20,980 nt of DNA from Candidatus Peregrinibacteria bacterium (GTDB taxonomy: Bacteria > Patescibacteriota > Gracilibacteria > UBA1369 > LOWO2-01-FULL-3): assembly GCA_007133095.1 (NCBI GenBank), contig SLNK01000030.1, positions 1 to 20,980 on the forward strand. The letters are read 5' to 3'. Numbering within the stretch: the first letter of the stretch is position 1; each line of letters begins with the position of its first letter. The notes beneath the pieces were generated by a model, which saw only the letters and a program-made list of their open reading frames with translations, searched no databases and had not been told where the DNA came from. This document shows, one piece after another, positions 14,948-20,385 of this stretch. Position numbers and translations under genes: made by a program.

Positions 14948-16430
14948 GAATCTCCGGCAGGCGGGGAGGTTTCAAATTTTTTCCATATTTCCAAGATAAA
15001 AAGAAAATCGCAAAGTAATATAAAGCGATCGTTATGTTATTAAGGCTCGGGTTGAAAGGTATGCGGAATTTATAAAACAATTCCACAACGGCAACGGAAT
15101 AATCCAATAAAAATGAGACCGGTTTTACCAATAAAAGAGCCGGCGGATTGAAAATAAAAGAAATCGCAACGGTCAGAAACCCCAAAATCATCAAAAGGGG
15201 GATAACAACTAAAATCGCGATATTTGCGGGCAAAGCGGACAAAGACAAGTTTTCAAAATGAACGATTGTAATAGGCGCAACACCCAATTGCGCCGCGATT
15301 GTTATGGAAAGAATGTCGCGCCAGTTAAGAAAAGATTCTTCCTTGAAAAAAGACAGGCGCCTGATAACGGGAGCGAAATAAATTATTGAGCAGGTCGCCG
15401 CGAAAGAAAGCTGAAAAGCCAAATCGAAAACAGGCGCTTTCGGATTGAGCAGGGTGATAAACAAAGCGGCAAAAACTATCGCGTTCCGAGGACTGTACAT
15501 CCTGTCCGACTGACGCGCCAAACCAACAATAAAAGCCATTACGGAAGCTCGCAAAGCGGAAATTTTAAATCCCGTCATGGCAACAAAAAGAAAAACCAGA
15601 ACAAAAGTGGCTATAAAAACGGGCCGTCTTTTCCCCAAGAACAAAACCGAAAAAAAGGATAAAGCCATGAAAATGATAATTGTCATATGAAGGCCGGAAA
15701 GCGCTGTAAGATGCATTGTTCCGCTGTATGAAAGTTTCTCTAAAAAATCCTCCGAAAATTCGTCCCGGTCGCCAAGCAGTACACCGCTTAAAAATGCCGC
15801 CCGCTTCTGGGTAAAAAGATTGAAAATTTTATTTTTAATGTGCTCTCTGAATCCATACAACGCTTCAAAAAAAGGGCGGGCGGCACTTCCCGCAAGCTCA
15901 ATCTCTCTCGGATAAAAAACAACTCCATGAACGCCCTCTTTCGCAAGATAATCTCCATAAGAATCTCTCGGCGGCAAATTAATTTCACCTGTTACAAGCA
16001 CCTCATCACCATAAGAAAAACGAATGGGGGAGTACGTATAGATCAAAACCGTCGCATCTACATAAATCGAATCAAGCTCAACCTCCAAAGTCTTCCGATC
16101 CCCCTTAATCCTCGGCGCATCAACAATTCGTCCGGAAAACTCTCCGACAAATTCGATATTATCCCTAACCGACCGATAAAAATAATCATCAACGGAGTAA
16201 TAAAAACTCCCACCAAAAACAGTAAAGAAGAACAAAACCACACCCTGCGCGCAAAAAATTCTCTTATTACTAAAAAATTTGCAATCACCATCCCCGCAAA
16301 GCCAAAAAAACAAGAGAATCAATCCGGTACACACACCCAGAACAAATAACACGGAAAATCCCAGCCCGCCCAAAATAGCTCCCAAAATAACTCCCCCTCC
16401 CGAAACAAAGAAAACATCATTTAAGCGCAT
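14928..16430 (-). CDS. comEC: ComEC/Rec2 DNA-uptake channel lacking the MBL domain
   Basis: 500 residues with about ten or more hydrophobic segments. The N-terminal part has two or three membrane helices and an OB-like extracytoplasmic domain (about 85-180; SGRIVDAPRIKGDR and VLVTGEINLPPRDS). The competence domain follows, with FLSGVLLGDRDEF, MHLTALSGLHMTIIIF (the conserved SGLH motif), RASVMAFIVGLARQSDR and FQLSFAATCSIIYF. Classical ComEC proteins are 700-800 residues and end in an MBL domain; this one ends after the last helix and a short basic tail. A ComEC-type MBL domain is encoded as a separate protein 0.6 kb further on the same strand. A hairpin with a T-run directly abuts the ATG. Confidence 0.92.
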   Translation of the reverse strand: MRLNDVFFVSGGGVILGAILGGLGFSVLFVLGVCTGLILLFFWLCGDGDCKFFSNKRIFCAQGVVLFFFTVFGGSFYYSVDDYFYRSVRDNIEFVGEFSGRIVDAPRIKGDRKTLEVELDSIYVDATVLIYTYSPIRFSYGDEVLVTGEINLPPRDSYGDYLAKEGVHGVVFYPREIELAGSAARPFFEALYGFREHIKNKIFNLFTQKRAAFLSGVLLGDRDEFSEDFLEKLSYSGTMHLTALSGLHMTIIIFMALSFFSVLFLGKRRPVFIATFVLVFLFVAMTGFKISALRASVMAFIVGLARQSDRMYSPRNAIVFAALFITLLNPKAPVFDLAFQLSFAATCSIIYFAPVIRRLSFFKEESFLNWRDILSITIAAQLGVAPITIVHFENLSLSALPANIAILVVIPLLMILGFLTVAISFIFNPPALLLVKPVSFLLDYSVAVVELFYKFRIPFNPSLNNITIALYYFAIFFLSWKYGKNLKPPRLPEILKSDNR

Positions 16431-16459
16431 AAAAAAGTCGTCAAAAATACTTCGACGAC
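16431..16459 (-). terminator. terminator-like hairpin directly before the comEC start
   Basis: Read on the minus strand: GTCGTC, an 11-nt loop, GACGAC, then six T, ending exactly at the comEC ATG. It could end the transcript of the VTT gene (16653-17213, minus) after it runs antisense through the small + strand gene, or attenuate comEC. The stem is only 6 bp, so the confidence is moderate. Confidence 0.5.
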
Positions 16460-16466
16460 ACGGAAC

Positions 16467-16496
16467 TTGTGGAACAAAAAAACATTATGTTACAAT
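16467..16496 (+). promoter_or_regulatory. possible promoter for the 43-residue membrane protein
   Basis: TTGTGG (16467-16472), an 18-nt spacer, then TACAAT (16491-16496). The ATG at 16504 is 7 nt past the -10, so the mRNA would start at or next to the start codon. Confidence 0.42.
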
Positions 16497-16503
16497 GCAG
16501 ACG

Positions 16504-16635
16504 ATGTCAACTTTATCCACCAGATTAGTAATGATAGTGATTATCATCCTTGTCGCAACATTAAGTTTCAGCTTGGGATACATAATAGCCACGGAACGGG
16601 AAAGAACTCCCATAGTAATAGAAACTTCGAGGTAA
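16504..16635 (+). CDS. 43-residue single-pass membrane protein
   Basis: MSTLSTRL leads to a hydrophobic helix (about 9-29, VMIVIIILVATLSFSLGY) and a short charged tail (TERERTPIVIETSR). It looks like the short signal-anchor proteins of Patescibacteria whose exported part contains a PIVIE-like motif, but here the exported part is only about 15 residues. It could be a remnant of a longer gene or a genuine small protein. The start at 16504 is chosen from the upstream -10 box; an in-frame ATG at 16495 would add MQT but overlaps that box. It ends 17 nt before the convergent VTT gene. No function can be assigned. Confidence 0.5.
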   Translation: MSTLSTRLVMIVIIILVATLSFSLGYIIATERERTPIVIETSR

Positions 16636-16652
16636 ACGGATTTTCGAACAGC

Positions 16653-17213
16653 CTAAGCCATCCTTGCGACAAAAAGGGAGAACCATATCACAAAAGTTGC
16701 GTTCCCCAGCACCAGAAAAGGTAAAACAAGACGGAAACGCACTCCGGACAAGCCCATTGCCACCATCAAAAAATCTTGGGGGAAAGGGGTGAATCCCGTA
16801 TAGCCATATGTAAGAGCCATTGGCATCCAGCGGGGAAACCGGTCAACCCAAGCGGAAAGAGTTTGAGTGATTTTTAGCCAAAAGCGGGAAGAAATATCCC
16901 GACTATGCAATCCCAGAAAAAAGAAAAGAGAATCCCCGACGGCACGTCCCGGCGCCGCAACTAAACCCATTAGAAAAGGATTGAATTCCCCACTGGCCGC
17001 AAAAACAACCAGAGTGGTATAAAAAGAAGCGGACACAACGGAAGAGACGCCAAGCAGAGCAAGAATGAAAAGAACCATGTACCCTCCCTGAATACCGATA
17101 TGTTCAATAACCGCTTCGGGAGTGACAACGGAAAAAAACAAAACAGTCAAAAGAACCACTGCCAAAAAAATCAAAAATCTCCGTGGTCCCTTCCTTTTTG
17201 GAAAAGCATGCAT
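16653..17213 (-). CDS. VTT/SNARE-associated-type membrane protein (YqaA-like)
   Basis: 186 residues from ATG 17213. A basic N-terminus (PKRKGPRR) is followed by a hydrophobic helix, then about four more membrane segments. The motifs GRAVGDSLFFFLG and TGFTPFPQDFLMVAMGLSGVRFRLVLPFLVLGN match the VTT fold (proline-containing re-entrant loop, then a helix with an alanine/glycine pattern) and resemble YqaA-type proteins more than DedA. It is probably a lipid-handling membrane protein; the substrate is unknown. The in-frame GTG at 17228 is rejected because a promoter (TTGTAC, 17 nt, TATTAT) ends 6 nt before ATG 17213, which points to a leaderless mRNA starting there. Confidence 0.75.
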   Translation of the reverse strand: MHAFPKRKGPRRFLIFLAVVLLTVLFFSVVTPEAVIEHIGIQGGYMVLFILALLGVSSVVSASFYTTLVVFAASGEFNPFLMGLVAAPGRAVGDSLFFFLGLHSRDISSRFWLKITQTLSAWVDRFPRWMPMALTYGYTGFTPFPQDFLMVAMGLSGVRFRLVLPFLVLGNATFVIWFSLFVARMA

Positions 17214-17219
17214 GCGCAA

Positions 17220-17248
17220 ATAATACACATCTCAAGAATTCAGTACAA
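17220..17248 (-). promoter_or_regulatory. promoter for the VTT protein gene, leaderless arrangement
   Basis: On the minus strand TTGTAC (complement of 17243-17248), a 17-nt spacer and TATTAT (complement of 17220-17225). Six bases separate the -10 from ATG 17213, so transcription would begin at about the A of the start codon. Confidence 0.6.
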
Positions 17249-17258
17249 ACCTAAAATT

Positions 17259-17345
17259 TGGTGCCCGGGGAGGGAATCGAACCCTCACCTTGTTGCCAAG
17301 ACGGGATTTTGAGTCCCGCGCGTCTACCAATTCCGCCACCCGGGC
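17259..17345 (-). tRNA. tRNA-Leu (anticodon CAA), CCA encoded
   Basis: Class II tRNA on the minus strand. The acceptor stem is GCCCGGG/CCCGGGC, the discriminator A, and CCA is encoded (17259-17261). The D arm contains GGCGGAATTGGTAGACGC, typical of tRNA-Leu. The anticodon loop is CTCAAAA within the stem CGGGA/TCCCG, giving anticodon CAA, which reads UUG. A long variable arm (CTTGGCAACAAG) follows, then the T arm GAGGG-TTCGATT-CCCTC. No intron is seen. Confidence 0.95.
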
Positions 17346-17371
17346 AAAGCAACTGAAAATCAAGTGCCAAC

Positions 17372-17400
17372 ATTAAACCCCATAAATCATTTTTTTACAA
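17372..17400 (-). promoter_or_regulatory. likely promoter for tRNA-Leu
   Basis: Minus strand TTGTAA (complement of 17395-17400), a 17-nt spacer and TTTAAT (complement of 17372-17377), 26 nt before the mature 5' end of the tRNA. Confidence 0.5.
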
Positions 17401-17407
17401 CAAAAAT

Positions 17408-17556
17408 GGGGTCAGGTACAATTTTGGACGTGCCATTTTCGGCGGTACCAGGTCACATGACGGATTTTCCAAAGCGCTAATTCAAAATTGTACCTGCCCT
17501 CATTTTCACGGCTTGTGGCTGTGGATTTGCAAGGGTCCGAAATAATGCCTGACCCC
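17408..17556. repeat. REP-like interspersed repeat with GGGGTCAGG ends
   Basis: The 149-bp stretch is bounded by GGGGTCAGG (17408-17416) and its exact complement CCTGACCCC (17548-17556). A second, longer inverted pair lies inside: 17408-17426 against 17483-17501, 17 of 19 positions matching around CAGGTACAATTTTG. GGGGTCAGG-type ends are known from REP-like sequences mobilised by IS200/IS605-related TnpA-REP (RAYT) transposases; no such gene is in the window. It fills most of the 238-nt gap between tRNA-Leu and obg. Its right end contributes the -35 of the obg promoter. Confidence 0.65.
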
Positions 17557-17577
17557 GATTTGCTTATATGTTATAGT
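17549..17577 (+). promoter_or_regulatory. likely obg promoter using the repeat's right end
   Basis: CTGACC (17549-17554, inside CCTGACCCC of the repeat), a 17-nt spacer, then TATAGT (17572-17577). The obg ATG follows 6 nt later, implying a leaderless transcript. Confidence 0.5.
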
Positions 17578-17583
17578 GCACTC

Positions 17584-18897
17584 ATGTTTTGCGACGAAGT
17601 TAAAATCAAAGTAATAGCGGGAAAAGGCGGAGACGGCTGCGTAAGTTTTCGGCGTGAAAAATTTGTTCCGAAAGGAGGCCCCGATGGCGGTGATGGCGGC
17701 AAAGGAGGTAACATAATTTTCAAGGTAAACTCAAACCTAAACACTCTAAGCCACATAACGAGCGGAAAAACATATAAAGGGAACGACGGCGTGGCCGGAA
17801 AAGGGAAAAACATGCACGGGAAAAACGCGGAGAGTACAACATTGGAAGTTCCCTCCGGAACTGTTGTTTTCAACGAAGACAAATCTGAAATGTTGGCAGA
17901 TCTCAACAAAGAAAACGAAGAATTCACGGTTGTAAAAGGAGGAAAAGGAGGATTGGGAAACGCACGATTCGTGAGTTCTACACACCAAGCCCCAAGATTC
18001 GCGGAAAACGGAGAACCTGGAGAAATAAAAGAAATAATACTGGAGCTGAAACTCGTCGCCGATGTCGGAATAATAGGACTTCCGTCCGCCGGCAAGTCAA
18101 CGCTGATATCGGTCATCAGCAACGCGAAACCCAAAATTGCCGCGTATCACTTCACAACCCTAATCCCGAATTTGGGAGTGGTAGATATGCGAAAATTCGG
18201 AGGATCCGCAAACGACAGTTTTATAGCCGCCGACATCCCGGGATTAATAGAGGGAGCAAGTAAGGGCAAGGGGCTTGGACATCAATTCCTCAAACACATA
18301 AGTAGAACAAAACTGCTTGTTCACCTGATAGACGGAACACTTGAAGATACGAAACAAAATTACAAAACGATCAACAAGGAACTGAAAGAATTTGATAAAA
18401 CTCTGGCAAAAAAGGATCAAATCGTGGTTCTGAATAAAATCGATATGCTTGATGAAAAAGAGACAAAAGAAAAACTCAAAGCCCTGAAAAAAATCGCGCC
18501 GAAAGCACAAATATTCGCAATTTCGGCTATAACGGGCGAAGGACTGAAACCACTACTCTTCGCACTCACAAAAAAACTGATGGAGATCAAAAAGACAGAA
18601 TCCAAAATCAAAAAGCCCACAAAGCCTCAAGAAATCGCGGTTCTGCAACCTCATCTTGACAAAGAGCAGTTTGAGATAGAAAAAGTAATAAAGAAAAAGG
18701 ATTACAAAATTTTCCGAATCAAAGGCAAGCGAATAGAACAGCTGATAAAAATGACGGACACAAACAACATTGAAGGATTGGAACGGGTTTATCATTTTAT
18801 GGAAAAAGCGGGAATACAAAGAGCCGTGGAAAAACTGGGAGCAACATTCGGAGATCAGATAAAAATATTAGAAACTAAAATTCCATATAGAAAATGA
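17584..18897 (+). CDS. obg: GTPase Obg (CgtA)
   Basis: 437 residues from ATG 17584. Ribosome-associated GTPase for 50S maturation and stress control. The glycine-rich Obg fold comes first (VIAGKGGDGCVSFRREKFVPKGGPDGGDGG), then the G domain: GLPSAGKSTL (G1), FTTLIPNLGVV (G2), DIPGLIEGASKGKGLG (G3), NKID (G4) and SAITGEG (G5). The C-terminal OCT domain is present (about 350-430, with YKIFRIKGKRIEQLIKMTD and AVEKLGATFGDQIKI). The frame is open upstream to a TTG at 17488, but those codons lie in the REP-like repeat and family members start MF-DEV, so ATG 17584 is used. It overlaps pth by 4 nt (ATGA). Confidence 0.96.
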   Translation: MFCDEVKIKVIAGKGGDGCVSFRREKFVPKGGPDGGDGGKGGNIIFKVNSNLNTLSHITSGKTYKGNDGVAGKGKNMHGKNAESTTLEVPSGTVVFNEDKSEMLADLNKENEEFTVVKGGKGGLGNARFVSSTHQAPRFAENGEPGEIKEIILELKLVADVGIIGLPSAGKSTLISVISNAKPKIAAYHFTTLIPNLGVVDMRKFGGSANDSFIAADIPGLIEGASKGKGLGHQFLKHISRTKLLVHLIDGTLEDTKQNYKTINKELKEFDKTLAKKDQIVVLNKIDMLDEKETKEKLKALKKIAPKAQIFAISAITGEGLKPLLFALTKKLMEIKKTESKIKKPTKPQEIAVLQPHLDKEQFEIEKVIKKKDYKIFRIKGKRIEQLIKMTDTNNIEGLERVYHFMEKAGIQRAVEKLGATFGDQIKILETKIPYRK

Positions 18898-19439
18898 AAA
18901 TAATCGTAGGCCTGGGAAACATAGGAGAAAAATATCTTAAAACAAGGCACAACGCCGGATTTCTCACGCTTGATCAACTTGTATCGGAAATGGAAGAAGA
19001 GGGGATTGAAGTTAAATGGAAGGAGGAAAGCAAATTCAGAGCAATAATCGCAAAAGTAAAATATAAAGAAGAAGATGTGCTTTTAGTAAAACCGACAACA
19101 CTCATGAACCTGTCCGGACAAGCCGTAAGACTGATAATGGATTTTTATAAAGAGCCGATTGAAAATTTAACGGTTATTTTCGACGACATAGACCTTCCGC
19201 TGGGAACAATCAGAATCAGAGAAAAAGGCTCCGCCGGAACACATAAAGGCATGAAATCGATAATACAAGAACTCGGAACGGAGGAATTCAAAAGAATTCG
19301 CATCGGAATTGAAAGCCGCGGAGAATTTGCCCCGAAACTGCAAGACATCCACAGCTTCGTCCTCAGCGACTTTCTGGAAAGGGAATACCCTCTAATCTTC
19401 GAAAGTATAAAAGAGGCATGCGAAGCGATTAAGGGTTGA
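18894..19439 (+). CDS. pth: peptidyl-tRNA hydrolase
   Basis: 181 residues. Releases tRNA from peptidyl-tRNA that drops off ribosomes. Signatures are IVGLGNIGEKYLKTRHNAGF (catalytic His in RHNAG), KPTTLMNLSGQAV (Asn), IFDDIDLPLGTIRIREKGSAGTHKGMKSI (catalytic Asp in DDID; GxxGHNG is here GSAGTHKG) and FKRIRIGIESRG. Its ATG overlaps the obg stop as ATGA, so the two are translationally coupled. The TGA stop lies within the -35 hexamer of the next promoter (TTGACA). Confidence 0.96.
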   Translation: MKIIVGLGNIGEKYLKTRHNAGFLTLDQLVSEMEEEGIEVKWKEESKFRAIIAKVKYKEEDVLLVKPTTLMNLSGQAVRLIMDFYKEPIENLTVIFDDIDLPLGTIRIREKGSAGTHKGMKSIIQELGTEEFKRIRIGIESRGEFAPKLQDIHSFVLSDFLEREYPLIFESIKEACEAIKG

Positions 19440-19463
19440 CAAAGCTTCAAAAAGGAGTATAAG
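19436..19463 (+). promoter_or_regulatory. sigma-70 promoter for the small cysteine protein gene
   Basis: Consensus TTGACA (19436-19441), a 16-nt spacer, then TATAAG (19458-19463). The expected start is near 19470, giving a T-rich leader of about 25 nt with no SD sequence. The -35 overlaps the pth stop codon. Confidence 0.7.
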
Positions 19464-19494
19464 CTGAGAGTCCTGTTTTTTTAACTTTTTTAAC

Positions 19495-19731
19495 ATGGAA
19501 AAGTACAAGGAACTAGTAAGTTCAAATTCCGTTCGCTGTCCGAAGCTGCAAGATGTAAAACATCGCGGATACGGACAAAGGACTGTGACGATCGATGCTC
19601 TGGTTCAAAATTTTGCAGACGGCGCAACGAGAGTACTATGCGAAGCAACGAACGACGGCGGCAGACATTGTGAAGAAAATGAGGATCAAAAATGTCATTT
19701 TTTGGCACTTTCATCTAATAGCGAAGACTAA
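19495..19731 (+). CDS. 78-residue cysteine-containing protein, unknown
   Basis: 78 residues, charged, no signal or membrane segment. Four cysteines at 15, 49, 59 and 67 with nearby histidines (KHRGYG, GGRHCEEN, KCHF) could form a small metal site, though the spacing is not a standard zinc ribbon. The middle (QRTVTIDALVQNFADGATRVLCEATNDGG) looks like a folded helix/strand segment. Codon use resembles the neighbours, and a good promoter lies directly upstream. I do not recognise the family. An RNA gene in this place was considered, but the open frame and composition favour protein. It is monocistronic between pth and rplU. Confidence 0.6.
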   Translation: MEKYKELVSSNSVRCPKLQDVKHRGYGQRTVTIDALVQNFADGATRVLCEATNDGGRHCEENEDQKCHFLALSSNSED

Positions 19732-19767
19732 ATCGGATCCTAAAAACGCCGACTTCACGCAACGTAG

Positions 19768-19790
19768 AAAAACCCGCTAGCTCACGCGGG
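19768..19790 (-). terminator. minus-strand intrinsic terminator
   Basis: Read on the minus strand: CCCGC, an 8-nt loop, GCGGG, then TTTTT (complement of 19768-19772). There is no T-run on the + side. It faces transcripts coming from the right, i.e. rluD, which would have to run antisense across rplU. Confidence 0.5.
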
Positions 19791-19822
19791 CAAGTTTGCG
19801 GCAGAGGCTTAAAAACTTCCCC

Positions 19823-19851
19823 TTGACCTCATCGCCAAAATTCCCTAAATT
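19823..19851 (+). promoter_or_regulatory. likely rplU promoter
   Basis: TTGACC (19823-19828), a 17-nt spacer and TAAATT (19846-19851). The predicted leader is about 33 nt, A-rich and without an SD sequence before ATG 19891. Confidence 0.55.
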
Positions 19852-19890
19852 ACACTGGCAATTTAAACACGAATAAATTAACAAAACACA

Positions 19891-20385
19891 ATGTTTGCAA
19901 TAATAGAAACCGGTGGAACTCAATATAAAGTGGAGAAGGGGCAGAAATTGGATATTAACAGAGTTGAAGAAAAAGAGGGCTCAACAATCACATTTGACGA
20001 TGTTCTTCTGTTAAACGATGAAAAAGATACAAAAGTGGGAGCGCCTTTTGTTGAAGGAGCAAGTGTTACGGGAAAAATACTGGCGCACAAAAGAGGGGAT
20101 AAAATAGTGGTATTCAAGATGAAACCAAAGAAGAGATACCAAAAGAAACAAGGGCACAGACAGGAACTCACAACGGTAGAAATAACAGATATAAAAGCAA
20201 GTGGCGCAAAGAAAACGGCTCCAAAGAAAACCGCTTCAGAACCGGCAGCAGAAAAAACAACGGCAAAAGAGAAAACTCCAAAGCAAACCGCAACAAAAAC
20301 TGCAACCACCAAAAAATCCGCAACTAAGAAAGTTCCTGCAAAGAAGAAAGCACCCGCTGAAGATCAGAAGGCAGAGAAGAAATAA
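19891..20385 (+). CDS. rplU: 50S ribosomal protein L21 with lysine/alanine-rich C-terminal tail
   Basis: 164 residues. The first 103 or so are a normal L21: MFAIIETGGTQYKVEKGQKL, VGAPFVEGASVTGKIL, KIVVFKMKPKKRYQKKQGHRQ, and a TTVEITDI ending. Residues about 105-164 form a low-complexity tail of Lys, Ala, Thr and Pro (repeats such as KKTAPKKTA and TATKTATTKK), like the histone-H1-like tails seen on some bacterial ribosomal proteins, and probably RNA-binding and disordered. The usual partner rpmA (L27) is not adjacent, and obg-pth lie upstream instead. The last 62 nt overlap rluD on the other strand. It has its own promoter and a downstream hairpin with a T-run. Confidence 0.95.
   Translation: MFAIIETGGTQYKVEKGQKLDINRVEEKEGSTITFDDVLLLNDEKDTKVGAPFVEGASVTGKILAHKRGDKIVVFKMKPKKRYQKKQGHRQELTTVEITDIKASGAKKTAPKKTASEPAAEKTTAKEKTPKQTATKTATTKKSATKKVPAKKKAPAEDQKAEKK

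Noticed and set aside
17214..17228. GTG start for the VTT protein
   Set aside because: It would overlap the -10 box (TATTAT); ATG 17213 fits the promoter spacing.
17488..17583. Upstream TTG start for obg
   Set aside because: The extra 32 codons lie in the REP-like repeat and in the promoter; Obg proteins begin at the MFCDEVKIKV segment.
18895..19439. Alternative genetic code with TGA as glycine
   Set aside because: obg and pth end on TGA at the expected family lengths.
19773..19790. Plus-strand terminator for the 78-residue gene
   Set aside because: No T-run follows on the + strand (CAAGTTT only); the T-run is on the minus strand.
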